Below, one piece after another: positions 16,420-26,460 of a stretch of DNA of 64,000 bases. Where the stretch lies: contig NZ_CP048833.1 in the NCBI RefSeq assembly GCF_012971725.1, positions 2,170,001 to 2,234,000 of the forward strand, written 5' to 3'. The position numbers and the translations under genes are program-made. How positions within the stretch are numbered: position 1 is the first letter of the stretch; each line of letters starts with the position of its first letter. Source of the stretch: Pseudomonas multiresinivorans (GTDB lineage Bacteria > Pseudomonadota > Gammaproteobacteria > Pseudomonadales > Pseudomonadaceae). The notes below the pieces were generated by a model. It did no database searches and had not been told where the DNA came from. It saw only the letters and a program-made list of their open reading frames with translations.

Positions 16420-17066
16420 CCGATCACGCCTACAGCCCCGAGGAACGCGCCGCGCTCTACCGCGCCATCGCCGAGCGCCGCGACATGCGTCATTTCAGTG
16501 GTGGCGAGGTGGCGCCCGAATTGCTCGCGCGCCTGCTCGAAGCGGCCCACCAGGCGCCCAGTGTCGGGCTGATGCAGCCGTGGCGGTTCATCCGCGTCAC
16601 CTCGCGGGACCTGCGCCAGTCGATCCATGGCCTGGTGGAAGACGAGCGCGTGCGTACCGCCGAGGCGCTGGGCGAGCGCTCCGATGAATTCATGAAGCTG
16701 AAGGTCGAGGGCGTGCTCGACTGTGCCGAGGTGCTGGTGGCTGCGCTGATGGATGGCCGCGAGGCACACATCTTCGGTCGCCGCACGCTGCCGAACATGG
16801 ACCTGGCCTCGCTGTCCTGCGCCATCCAGAACCTTTGGCTGGCTTCGCGCGCGGAAGGGCTGGGCATGGGCTGGGTGTCGCTGTTCGATCCTGCCGCATT
16901 GGGCGACCTGCTAGGCCTGCCGGACGGTGCCGAGGCGGTGGCGGTGATTTGCCTGGGGCCGGTCAATGAGTTCTACCCGGCGCCAATGCTGGCCCTGGAG
17001 GGCTGGCGCCAGCCGCGTTCGCTGGGCGAGTTGGTGTTCGAGAACCGCTGGGGGGAGAAAGCATGA
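16416..17066 (+). CDS. bluB: 5,6-dimethylbenzimidazole synthase
   Basis: A 216-residue flavin-destructase of the nitroreductase fold that makes the lower ligand DMB from reduced FMN and oxygen. Family motifs: ERRDMRHFSGG, EAAHQAPSVGLMQPWRFI and the C-terminal GWVSLFDPAALGDLLGLP. Its presence implies aerobic, self-sufficient cobalamin synthesis. It overlaps cobB upstream (ATGA) and cbiB downstream (start 17063), so translation of the three is probably coupled. Confidence 0.93.
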   Translation: MTDHAYSPEERAALYRAIAERRDMRHFSGGEVAPELLARLLEAAHQAPSVGLMQPWRFIRVTSRDLRQSIHGLVEDERVRTAEALGERSDEFMKLKVEGVLDCAEVLVAALMDGREAHIFGRRTLPNMDLASLSCAIQNLWLASRAEGLGMGWVSLFDPAALGDLLGLPDGAEAVAVICLGPVNEFYPAPMLALEGWRQPRSLGELVFENRWGEKA

Positions 17067-18169
17067 GCCTGGCCTTGCTGAGCGTCCTCGGTGTGGCGCT
17101 GGACGCCCTGCTGGGTGAGCCGAAACGCTGGCATCCGCTGGTGGCGTTCGGGCGCTTGGCGGATCGGCTGGAGCGAAGGTTCAATCGGTCGCGAGTTGCC
17201 GATAGCGCTGAAAAGCTCCCTCTCCCTAACCCTCTCCCTGAAGGGAGAGGGGATATCCGTGCAGTGCCACATTCCGAGTTTTCCGGCGAGCACAGTGCTG
17301 GCCTACCGCTCCAGGCTAACTCCCTCGCCCTTCAGGGAGAGGGCTGGGGAGAGGGTGTATCAGCGAGCACCATTACGCCCAAGAGTGACACCCCCGGCCT
17401 CGGCTGGCGCAGCCATGGTGTCACCGCGTGGATTATCGCGGTCATTCCGCTGACCCTGATCGCGCTGCTGCTCAGCCTGCTGCCCTACGTCGGCTGGGTC
17501 GTCCAGGTGCTGGCGCTCTACGCCGCGCTGGGCCTGCGCAGCCTGGGCGAACACGCCGATCCGGTGGTGCTGGCGCTGCGTAGTGGCGATCTCAACGAAG
17601 CGCGCCTGCGCGTGGGTTACGTGGTCAGCCGCGAAACTGCCGAGCTGGACGAAACCGCGGTGGCTCGCGCGGCCACCGAATCGGTGCTGGAGAATGGCGG
17701 CGATGCGGTCTACGCCGCGCTCTTCTGGTTCGCCGTGGCCGGCGCGCCGGGCGTGGTGCTCTATCGCCTGAGCAACACCCTCGACGCCATGTGGGGCTAT
17801 CGCAATGCGCGTTTCGAACGCTTTGGCTGGGCCGCGGCGAAGATCGACGATGTGCTCAACTACATTCCCGCCCGGCTGGTGGCGCTGACCTACGCGCTGC
17901 TGGGGCACACCCGGCTGGCCCTGCGCTGCTGGCGCACGCAGGCGCCAAAATGGGACAGCCCCAACGCCGGCCCGGTGATGGCGGCCGGCGCGGGGGCTCT
18001 GGGCGTTTCGCTCGGCGGCTCCGCCCGCTACCACGGCGAGCTCCACGAGCGCCCGCAGCTGGGCGAAGGCCCGGCGCCGACTGCCGTGGACATCTGGCGT
18101 GCGCTTGCCCTGGTACGTCAGGGAGTGTTGTTGTGGTTGCTGATCATCCTGATTCTGGGAGTGCTCTGA
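17063..18169 (+). CDS. cbiB: Adenosylcobinamide-phosphate synthase with an in-frame repeat insertion
   Basis: A 368-residue membrane protein, named CobD in Pseudomonas nomenclature, that attaches aminopropanol (phosphate) to adenosylcobyric acid. Family motifs include LLGEPKRWHPLVAFGRLADRL early, then ATESVLENGGDAVYAALFW and SNTLDAMWGYRN. It is about 50-60 residues longer than usual because residues about 43-112 come from a palindromic repeat (17215-17360) read through in frame. The insert translates to texts such as LPLPNPLPEGRGD and LALQGEGWGEGV and sits in the loop between the first and second membrane segments. The rest of the protein is intact. Stop overlaps the next start (TGATG). Confidence 0.9.
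   Translation: MSLALLSVLGVALDALLGEPKRWHPLVAFGRLADRLERRFNRSRVADSAEKLPLPNPLPEGRGDIRAVPHSEFSGEHSAGLPLQANSLALQGEGWGEGVSASTITPKSDTPGLGWRSHGVTAWIIAVIPLTLIALLLSLLPYVGWVVQVLALYAALGLRSLGEHADPVVLALRSGDLNEARLRVGYVVSRETAELDETAVARAATESVLENGGDAVYAALFWFAVAGAPGVVLYRLSNTLDAMWGYRNARFERFGWAAAKIDDVLNYIPARLVALTYALLGHTRLALRCWRTQAPKWDSPNAGPVMAAGAGALGVSLGGSARYHGELHERPQLGEGPAPTAVDIWRALALVRQGVLLWLLIILILGVL
17215..17360. repeat. Palindromic repeat element inside cbiB
   Basis: Two inverted arms, about 17215-17254 and 17320-17360, are near-perfect reverse complements built on CCCTCTCCCTGAAGGG. Each arm also folds on itself (CCCTCTCCCT-GA-AGGGAGAGGG at about 17230-17251). About 65 bases separate them. This type of element is common between genes in many proteobacteria. 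Here it lies within a coding region and leaves the frame open. Confidence 0.85.
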
Positions 18170-19170
18170 TGCTCGAACATGGCGGACGGTTGCGCAAAGC
18201 GGCGCAGCAGTACGGAATTCCGCTCTCCGAGTGGCTGGACCTGTCCACCGGCATCTCGCCCTGGCCCTGGGCGTTGCCCAGCGTGCCGGCGGCTGCCTGG
18301 ATGCGCCTGCCCGAAGACAGCGACGGCCTCGAAGCCGCCGCGCGCCGCTACTACGGCGCCGAGAAGCTGCTGCCGCTACCCGGCAGCCAGGCGGCGATCC
18401 AGCTGCTGCCGCGTCTGCGTCGGCCGGGCAAGGTCGGCGTGGTCTCGCCCTGTTATGCCGAGCACGCCGAGTCCTGGCGAGCTGCCGGGCACATCCTGCG
18501 TGAGGTCAGCGACCAGGAAGTGCCCCATCATCTGGAGCGCTTCGACGTGCTGGTGGTGGTCAACCCGAACAACCCCACCGGCCGGCGCATCGAAGCTGGC
18601 GTGCTGCTGGAGTGGCATGCGCGCCTGCAGGAGCGCGGCGGCTGGCTGGTGGTGGACGAAGCCTTCATGGACTGCACGCCCGAGCACAGCCTGGCGCCCA
18701 GTTGCGCCAGTCGTCCGGGGCTGATCGTGCTGCGCTCCTTCGGCAAATTCTTCGGCCTGGCCGGCGCACGGCTGGGCTTTGCCTTCGCCGAACCGCGCCT
18801 GCTGGAAAGCCTGGCGAAACTGCTCGGCCCCTGGGCGGTGAACGGACCCACGCGCTGGGTTGCCCAGGCGGTGCTGGGCGAGTTCCAGGAACAGATTCAG
18901 CGGCGCCGCGACCTCAACGAAGCGAGTCGGCGCCTGGCCGGTCTGCTCGGCGAGCACGGCTTCGCGCCCCAGGGCGGTACGGCACTGTTTCAGTGGGTGG
19001 TATCGATGCGCGCCCATGCGCTGCGTGATCACCTCGCGCGCCAGGGCATTCTCGTGCGCCTGTTCGAGACGCCCGGCAGCCTGCGCTTCGGCCTGCCGCC
19101 GGACGAGAAGGGCTGGGAGCGCCTGGAGCACGGCCTGCGCACCTTCAACCAGATGGAGAGCCTGCGGTGA
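18169..19170 (+). CDS. cobD: Threonine-phosphate decarboxylase, cobalamin type
   Basis: A 333-residue fold-type I PLP enzyme (CobC in Pseudomonas nomenclature, CobD in Salmonella). It decarboxylates L-threonine O-3-phosphate to aminopropanol phosphate, the substrate used by the preceding cbiB product. Motifs: VVVNPNNPTGRRI, VVDEAFMDC and the PLP lysine region VLRSFGKFFGLAGARLGFA. The start ATG at 18169 overlaps the cbiB stop; the open frame upstream is the alternative frame of cbiB. Confidence 0.92.
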   Translation: MLEHGGRLRKAAQQYGIPLSEWLDLSTGISPWPWALPSVPAAAWMRLPEDSDGLEAAARRYYGAEKLLPLPGSQAAIQLLPRLRRPGKVGVVSPCYAEHAESWRAAGHILREVSDQEVPHHLERFDVLVVVNPNNPTGRRIEAGVLLEWHARLQERGGWLVVDEAFMDCTPEHSLAPSCASRPGLIVLRSFGKFFGLAGARLGFAFAEPRLLESLAKLLGPWAVNGPTRWVAQAVLGEFQEQIQRRRDLNEASRRLAGLLGEHGFAPQGGTALFQWVVSMRAHALRDHLARQGILVRLFETPGSLRFGLPPDEKGWERLEHGLRTFNQMESLR

Positions 19171-20648
19171 CAACGTCCAGCGCGCACAGCTCGACCTTGA
19201 TGGTGCAGGGCACCACCTCGGATGCCGGCAAAAGCACGCTGGTGACGGCGCTGTGCCGCTGGCTGCGCCGCCAGGGCGTGGCGGTGGTGCCGTTCAAGCC
19301 GCAGAACATGGCGCTCAACAGCGCGGTGACCGCCGACGGCGGCGAGATCGGCCGCGCCCAGGCAGTGCAGGCGCAGGCCTGTAATCTGGCACCGCACACC
19401 GACATGAACCCGGTGCTGCTCAAGCCCAACAGCGACACCGGCGCCCAGGTGATCATCCATGGCCGCGCGGTCACCAGCATGAACGCGGTCGCCTATCACG
19501 ACTACAAGCGCGTGGCGATGCAGGCGGTGCTCGAATCCCACCAGCGCCTGAGTGCGCAGTACCTGGTGGTGATGGTGGAAGGCGCGGGCTCGCCGGCGGA
19601 GATCAATCTGCGCGCCAACGACATCGCCAACATGGGCTTCGCCGAGGCGGTGGACTGCCCGGTGATCCTGATCGCCGATATCGATCGTGGCGGCGTGTTC
19701 GCTCACCTCGTGGGCACCCTGGAGCTGCTCTCCGAGTCCGAGCGGGCACGGGTGAAAGGCTTCGTCATCAACCGTTTCCGCGGCGATATCGCGTTGTTGC
19801 AGAACGGCCTCGACTGGCTGGAGGAGCGCACCGGCGTGCCCGTGCTGGGCGTGTTGCCGTACCTGATGGACTTCCATCTGGAAGCCGAAGATGCCATCGA
19901 CACCCGCCAGGCCGCCAAGACCGGCGAGCGACTGCGTGTCGTCGTGCCGGTGCTGCCGCGCATCAGCAACCACACCGACTTCGACCCGCTGCGCCTGCAC
20001 CCGCAGGTGGAGCTGACCTTCGTCGGCCCCGGCCAGCCGATCCCGCCGGCGGACCTGATCATCCTGCCCGGCTCCAAGAGCGTACGGCCGGACCTGGCCT
20101 TCCTGCGCGCGCAAGGTTGGGACGCGGCGATCCAGCGCCACCTGCGCTACGGCGGCAAGGTGCTGGGCATCTGCGGCGGCTTGCAGATGCTCGGCCGTAC
20201 CCTGGCCGATCCGCATGGGCTGGAAGGCGCGGCGGGGGAGAGCGAAGGGCTCGGGCTGCTGGATTTCCGCACCGTTCTGGAGCCGGAGAAGCAACTGCGC
20301 AATGTCAGCGGCCGGCTGGCGCTGGAAGATGCTGCGGTGATTGGTTACGAGATTCACGCCGGCGTCACCGAAGGCCCGGCGCTGGCCAATCCCGCCGTGC
20401 GCCTGAGCGATGGCCGTGTCGATGGTGCGTTGAGCGACGATGGCCAGGTAATGGGCACCTATCTGCACGGGTTGTTCGAGTCCGCCGCTGCCAGCGCCGC
20501 ATTGCTACGCTGGGCCGGGCTGCGCGAGGTGCAGCACATCGATTACCACGCCTTGCGCGAACGCGACATCGAGCGCCTGGCCGATCAGGTCGAGGCGCAT
20601 CTGGATACCGAAAAACTGAGGGCGTTATGCGGACTGCAGGGCGCATGA
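19167..20648 (+). CDS. cobQ: Cobyric acid synthase
   Basis: A 493-residue glutamine-dependent amidotransferase that amidates the b, d, e and g positions of adenosylcobyrinate a,c-diamide. N-terminal ATP-binding motif GTTSDAGKST is at residues 15-24 and FKPQNMALNSAVT follows. The GATase nucleophile lies in GKVLGICGGLQMLGR. The start is GTG, overlapping the cobD stop by four bases. A REP pair follows before cobU. Confidence 0.95.
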   Translation: MTTSSAHSSTLMVQGTTSDAGKSTLVTALCRWLRRQGVAVVPFKPQNMALNSAVTADGGEIGRAQAVQAQACNLAPHTDMNPVLLKPNSDTGAQVIIHGRAVTSMNAVAYHDYKRVAMQAVLESHQRLSAQYLVVMVEGAGSPAEINLRANDIANMGFAEAVDCPVILIADIDRGGVFAHLVGTLELLSESERARVKGFVINRFRGDIALLQNGLDWLEERTGVPVLGVLPYLMDFHLEAEDAIDTRQAAKTGERLRVVVPVLPRISNHTDFDPLRLHPQVELTFVGPGQPIPPADLIILPGSKSVRPDLAFLRAQGWDAAIQRHLRYGGKVLGICGGLQMLGRTLADPHGLEGAAGESEGLGLLDFRTVLEPEKQLRNVSGRLALEDAAVIGYEIHAGVTEGPALANPAVRLSDGRVDGALSDDGQVMGTYLHGLFESAAASAALLRWAGLREVQHIDYHALRERDIERLADQVEAHLDTEKLRALCGLQGA

Positions 20649-20716
20649 CCGTTCGCGGTTATCCGCCATCCCGCCTCGCCGTGAAGTCGACGAATAACGC
20701 CGGAGACACGCTTTCT

Positions 20717-20796
20717 TGTAGGAGCGAGCTTGCTCGCGAACCGCATGACTCCGGCGTGACCGGAAACCTCTGTTCGCGAGCAAGCTCGCTCCTACA
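20717..20796. repeat. REP pair (BIME) between cobQ and cobU
   Basis: TGTAGGAGCGAGCTTGCTCG (start of arm, 20717-20740) and its inverse copy at 20773-20796 flank about 32 bases. Each arm is itself palindromic. This Pseudomonas REP type recurs at 23841, 28402 and 29674. Within the cobalamin operon it may form a stable mRNA hairpin and separate upstream from downstream expression. Confidence 0.9.
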
Positions 20797-20820
20797 GGGG
20801 CTGACCTACTGGAAGAACCC

Positions 20821-21342
20821 ATGCTTGAACTGATCCTCGGCGGCGCCCGGTCGGGCAAGAGCCGCCTGGCCGAGCGCCTGGCGCAGGAAAGCGGCCTGCC
20901 GGTCACCTACGTCGCCACGGCCCAGGCCGGCGACGGCGAGATGTCCACGCGCATCCTCCGGCACCGCGAGCGCCGCCCGGAACACTGGGGGCTGGTGGAA
21001 GAGCCGCTGGCCCTGGCCGACGCGCTGGAGCGCCTGGCGGCGCCGCAGCACTGCGTGCTGGTGGACTGCCTGACCCTGTGGGTTACCAACCTGCTGATCC
21101 ATGAAGACGGCTGGCGCCTGCGCGGCGAGATCGATGCGCTGCTGGAAACGCTGCCGCAACTGCCCGGGCGGATCGTCCTGGTCAGCAACGAAACCGGGCT
21201 GGGCGTGGTGCCGATGGGCGAACTCAGCCGCCGATATGTCGACGAGGCCGGCTGGTTGCACCAGTCCCTGGCCGAGGTCAGCGAGCGCGTGGTGTTCACC
21301 GTCGCCGGCCTGCCCATGGTGTTGAAGGGGGAAGCGTTATGA
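20821..21342 (+). CDS. cobU: Bifunctional adenosylcobinamide kinase / guanylyltransferase
   Basis: A 173-residue enzyme (CobP in Pseudomonas nomenclature) that activates adenosylcobinamide (phosphate) to the GDP derivative. The P-loop GGARSGKS is at residues 7-14; VYVATAQAGDGEM-like text and RHRERRP carry the guanylylated histidine region, and VDCLTLWVTNLL and VSNETGLGVVPMGELSRRY are family motifs. GGAAG precedes the ATG. It overlaps cobT by four bases. Confidence 0.94.
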   Translation: MLELILGGARSGKSRLAERLAQESGLPVTYVATAQAGDGEMSTRILRHRERRPEHWGLVEEPLALADALERLAAPQHCVLVDCLTLWVTNLLIHEDGWRLRGEIDALLETLPQLPGRIVLVSNETGLGVVPMGELSRRYVDEAGWLHQSLAEVSERVVFTVAGLPMVLKGEAL

Positions 21343-22394
21343 GTCTGCAATGGTGGCTGCAAGGCACCCAACCGATCGACCGCGTGGCGCAGGACAAAGC
21401 CGCTGCGCGCCAGGACCAACTGACCAAGCCGCGTGGCGCACTGGGCCGTCTGGAAGAGGAAACCATCCGCCTGGCCGGCCTGCAGGGCCGCGAACGGCCG
21501 GGCCTGGAGCATGTCTGGATCGCCCTGTTCGCCGGTGACCACGGGGTAGTGGCCGAGGGGGTCTCGGCCTATCCGCAGGCAGTGACCGTCGAGATGCTGC
21601 GCAACTTCGTGCGCGGCGGCGCGGCGATCAGCGTGCTGGCGCGCGACCTCGATGCGCGCCTGGAGGTCATCGACCTCGGCACGGCGACGCCGCTGGAGCC
21701 GCTGCCGGGTGTGCTGCATGTGATGGTCGGCGCCGGCACGGCGAACTTCACCAAGGAACCGGCGATGACCGCCGCCCAGTGCCTGATCGCCCTGGAGGCC
21801 GGCCGTGAATCCGTGCGCCGCGCGCAACAGGCTGGCGCCGAGCTGTACATCGGCGGTGAGATGGGCATCGGCAACACGAGTGCCGCCGCTGCGCTGGCCT
21901 GCGCGCTGCTCGACGAGCCGGCCCGTGCGCTGGTCGGCCCCGGCACGGGGCTGGACTCGCAGGGTGTCGCCCGCAAGGTCGAGGTGATCGACCGCGCGCT
22001 GGCGCTGCATCGCGCCCACTGCGACGAACCGTTTGAGGCGCTGTGCCGCCTGGGCGGCTTCGAGATTGCTGCACTGGTCGGCGCCTACCTGGCATGTGCG
22101 CAGAAGGGCATTACCGTGCTGGTGGACGGCTTCATCTGCAGCACTGCCGCGCTGTGCGCGATTCACCTGAATCCAGCCTGCCGCGACTGGCTGCTGTTCG
22201 CCCATGCCGGTGCCGAACCGGGGCACAACCGTGTGCTGGCCGCGCTCAATGCGCAGCCGCTGCTGGACCTTGGCCTGCGCCTGGGCGAGGGCAGCGGCGC
22301 GGCGCTGGCGGTGCCGCTGCTGCGCCAGGCCTGCCGGCTGCACAGCGAGATGGCGACCTTCGCCGAGGCGGCGGTATCGGATCGCCCGGCATGA
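21339..22394 (+). CDS. cobT: Nicotinate-nucleotide-dimethylbenzimidazole phosphoribosyltransferase
   Basis: A 351-residue enzyme that makes alpha-ribazole phosphate from DMB (supplied by BluB) and nicotinate mononucleotide. Motifs: LTKPRGALGRLEE, FAGDHGVVAEGVSAYPQ, GGEMGIGNTSAAAAL and the C-terminal LGEGSGAALAVPLL with the catalytic glutamate. Called CobU in Pseudomonas nomenclature. Start and stop overlap the neighbouring genes (ATGA at 22391). Confidence 0.95.
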   Translation: MSLQWWLQGTQPIDRVAQDKAAARQDQLTKPRGALGRLEEETIRLAGLQGRERPGLEHVWIALFAGDHGVVAEGVSAYPQAVTVEMLRNFVRGGAAISVLARDLDARLEVIDLGTATPLEPLPGVLHVMVGAGTANFTKEPAMTAAQCLIALEAGRESVRRAQQAGAELYIGGEMGIGNTSAAAALACALLDEPARALVGPGTGLDSQGVARKVEVIDRALALHRAHCDEPFEALCRLGGFEIAALVGAYLACAQKGITVLVDGFICSTAALCAIHLNPACRDWLLFAHAGAEPGHNRVLAALNAQPLLDLGLRLGEGSGAALAVPLLRQACRLHSEMATFAEAAVSDRPA

Positions 22395-22990
22395 GGCTGC
22401 GGCTGGAACTGCTGCGCCACGGCGAGACCGAGCGCGGCGGTGGCTTTCGCGGACGGCTGGACGACGCGCTGACCGAGAGCGGTTGGGCGCAGATGCGCGC
22501 GGCGGTGGGCGACGAGTGTCGCTGGGCGGCGCTGGTCAGCTCGCCGTTGCAGCGTTGCGCGGCCTTCGCCCAGGAACTTGCGGCGCGCCACGGCCTGCCG
22601 CTGGGCTTCGAGGCGGGCTTGCAGGAGCTGGATTTCGGCCAGTGGGAAGGCATTTCGCCAGCTAAGCTGATGGAGACGGATGCGCAGGCGCTCGGACGCT
22701 TCTGGGACGATCCCTACGCTTTCCCTCCACCGGGCGGCGAGGCCATGGGTGACTTCGAATCCCGCGTCTTTGCGGCGCTGGAGCGGCTCTACCAGGGCCA
22801 TGCCGGATCTTCCGTACTGGTCGTCACCCATGGCGGTGTGATGCGCCTGTTCGGCGCCCTGGCCAGCGGCCTGCCGGCGAAGCGTCTGCTGGAAGTGGTG
22901 GTGGCCCACGGCGAATGCATGGTGCTGGACGTGACCCGCGAGGGTGATGGCTGGCGTATCCAAAAGGCGCAATCACAAGTCGACCCCTGA
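22391..22990 (+). CDS. cobC: Alpha-ribazole phosphatase (histidine phosphatase family)
   Basis: A 199-residue phosphoglycerate-mutase-like phosphatase. The catalytic RHGET is at residues 9-13, the second half has LQELDFGQWEG, and VVTHGGVMR holds the second histidine. Its place between cobT and cobS argues for dephosphorylation of alpha-ribazole phosphate or cobalamin phosphate (Salmonella CobC role). It should not be confused with the PLP enzyme called CobC in Pseudomonas. Stop overlaps the next start. Confidence 0.88.
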   Translation: MRLRLELLRHGETERGGGFRGRLDDALTESGWAQMRAAVGDECRWAALVSSPLQRCAAFAQELAARHGLPLGFEAGLQELDFGQWEGISPAKLMETDAQALGRFWDDPYAFPPPGGEAMGDFESRVFAALERLYQGHAGSSVLVVTHGGVMRLFGALASGLPAKRLLEVVVAHGECMVLDVTREGDGWRIQKAQSQVDP

Positions 22991-23808
22991 TGAACAACCT
23001 GCACCCGGAACGCGACCAGGAAGCACCCGAGCCGCCTGCTGAAGAGCCTGGCGAAGACGCGCGCGCCGCCCAGCTCAGTGACTGGTGCCTGCCGTTGGTG
23101 GCGTTGCAGTTCCTGACTCGGCTGCCGGTGCGCCTGGGGCACATGCCGACGCCGCAGCAGTTCGGCCGCGCCACGCTGTATTACCCGCTGGTGGGGTTGC
23201 TGATCGGTGCGGTGCTGTTCGCCATGGGCGAGTTGCTCAGCGGCGTGCACCTGCTGTTGCAGGCGGCACTCATCCTTCTGGTGTGGGTGGCCTTCACCGG
23301 CGCGCTGCACCTCGACGGCCTGGCCGACACGGCGGATGCCTGGATCGGCGGGCTGGGCGATCGCGAACGTACACTGGCGATCATGAAGGACCCGCGCTGC
23401 GGCCCGGCCGCGGTGGTCGCCCTGGTGCTGTTGCTGCTGCTGAAGTTCGCGGCGATCACCGCCATTCTCGGTAACCACCAGCACTGGGGTTTGCTGCTGG
23501 CGCCCTGGTTGGGGCGCTGCGCGTTGCCGCTGCTGTTCTACACCACCGATTACGCGCGCAAGGGCGGCCTGGGCCAGGCGCTGGCCGATCACCTGCCGCG
23601 CCGCGCCATGCCCTGGATGCTGGCGGCCAACGCCGCGCTGATGGTGCTGGTGGGCCTGACCGGCATGCTGGCGCTGGCGGTCGCGCTGGTGATGTTCGTC
23701 TGGCTGCGCAGCCGCTTCATCGCCCGCCTGGGCGGTACCACCGGGGATACCGCCGGGGCGATGCTGGAGATGATCGAGTGCGCGGTGCTGGTGGCGCTGG
23801 CGCTCTAG
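22990..23808 (+). CDS. cobS: Adenosylcobinamide-GDP ribazoletransferase (cobalamin synthase)
   Basis: A 272-residue inner-membrane enzyme (CobV in Pseudomonas nomenclature) joining adenosylcobinamide-GDP and alpha-ribazole. Motifs: ALQFLTRLPVRLG, YYPLVGLLIGA, LHLDGLADTADAW with the acidic metal-binding residues, and RLGGTTGDTAGAMLE. About six membrane segments are visible. The first about 28 residues (rich in E and P) are an extra hydrophilic extension; an internal start is not obvious. It ends the cobalamin run; a REP pair follows. Confidence 0.93.
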   Translation: MNNLHPERDQEAPEPPAEEPGEDARAAQLSDWCLPLVALQFLTRLPVRLGHMPTPQQFGRATLYYPLVGLLIGAVLFAMGELLSGVHLLLQAALILLVWVAFTGALHLDGLADTADAWIGGLGDRERTLAIMKDPRCGPAAVVALVLLLLLKFAAITAILGNHQHWGLLLAPWLGRCALPLLFYTTDYARKGGLGQALADHLPRRAMPWMLAANAALMVLVGLTGMLALAVALVMFVWLRSRFIARLGGTTGDTAGAMLEMIECAVLVALAL

Positions 23809-23840
23809 GGTCCAACGGATAGGGGCGTGGGCTGTTCATG

Positions 23841-23916
23841 TAGGAGCGAGCTTGCTCGCGAACTGCATGGCACCGCTGCTTCCGGGAAGCTTGTTCGCGA
23901 GCAAGCTCGCTCCTAC
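23841..23916. repeat. REP pair between cobS and the acyl-CoA dehydrogenase
   Basis: TAGGAGCGAGCTTGCTCGCG at 23841 and its inverse near 23893-23916 flank a short spacer. It lies between converging genes and may help end both transcripts. Confidence 0.9.
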
Positions 23917-23971
23917 AAAATACCTTCACTACCGCTCTCCCACGGGAGAGCAGGATAGCCGTGCCCCCCCA

Positions 23972-25804
<1,833 letters not shown>

Positions 25805-25958
25805 CGGGGACCTCGGACCGTGATGCGCCCCGCCGAAAGCGCGGGGCTGGATGGCCGCAGTTATACGGCTGGCGCGATGCGGTGCCCTTGGCTGCGCCAA
25901 CGCCGGGCGCTGGCAGATGGGACAATCGGTCGCATCGGCCATTGCGCTCGATCGATTG

Positions 25959-25972
25959 CGGGTATATACACG
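25959..25972. promoter_or_regulatory. Candidate MarR operator upstream of the regulator gene
   Basis: CGGGTATATACACG, 13 of 14 bases identical to the perfect palindrome at 26433-26446. It ends six bases before the MarR-family start codon, overlapping the ribosome-binding region and a TATATA sequence that could be a -10 element. This position suits autorepression. Confidence 0.6.
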
Positions 25973-25978
25973 TATCCC

Positions 25979-26395
25979 ATGCTGACCACCCAATGCCTCT
26001 GTACCAAACTGCGCCGCTCGGCCCGTGCCGTCACCCGCGTCTACGACGATGCCTTGAAAGGCGTCGGGCTGACGACTGCGCAGTTTTCCCTGCTGCGGCA
26101 TCTGTCGCGGCTGGAGCAGCCGAGCATCTCCGACCTGGCCGAGGCCATGGGGCTGGACCGCAGTACGCTGGGGCGCAACCTCAAGCCGCTGGAAGCCGAC
26201 GGCCTGGTGAAGCTGGAGGAGGGTGAGGACCTGCGCAACCGCATCGTGGCGCTGACTCCCGCAGGATTGGAACGCATTGTCCGCGGCGGCGAAGCCTGGG
26301 ACGCGGCGCAGCACGATGTAGCGGTTCACCTGGGAGATGACAAGCGTCGCCAACTGGAAGCCCTGCTGGATGAACTGGCCGCGCTGGAGAGCTAG
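25979..26395 (+). CDS. MarR-family transcriptional regulator
   Basis: A 138-residue winged-helix regulator. DNA-binding text: LTTAQFSLLRHLSRLEQPSI, DLAEAMGLDRSTLGRNLKPL (recognition helix) and a wing with EEGEDLRNRIVALT. Two cysteines sit near the N-terminus (C7 in TTQCLCTKL, two residues from C9), which could sense oxidants or metals. The ATG at 25979 is used; the open frame upstream is a shadow of the divergent dehydrogenase. It probably represses itself and the MFS gene 65 bases downstream through the shared palindrome. Confidence 0.88.
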   Translation: MLTTQCLCTKLRRSARAVTRVYDDALKGVGLTTAQFSLLRHLSRLEQPSISDLAEAMGLDRSTLGRNLKPLEADGLVKLEEGEDLRNRIVALTPAGLERIVRGGEAWDAAQHDVAVHLGDDKRRQLEALLDELAALES

Positions 26396-26432
26396 CGCAG
26401 GCCTGCGTGCACTGGATACGAACGATTAGAAG

Positions 26433-26446
26433 CGGGTATATACCCG
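26433..26446. promoter_or_regulatory. Candidate MarR operator upstream of the MFS gene
   Basis: Perfect 14-bp palindrome CGGGTATATACCCG, 14 bases before the MFS start codon. It matches the element before the regulator gene at 25959-25972 in 13 of 14 positions. Confidence 0.65.
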
Positions 26447-26460
26447 TGTAGGAGCAAGTG

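Noticed and set aside
17209..17453. Frameshift or pseudogene status of cbiB
   Set aside because: Despite the repeat insertion the frame is continuous and the downstream motifs are intact, so the gene is treated as functional.
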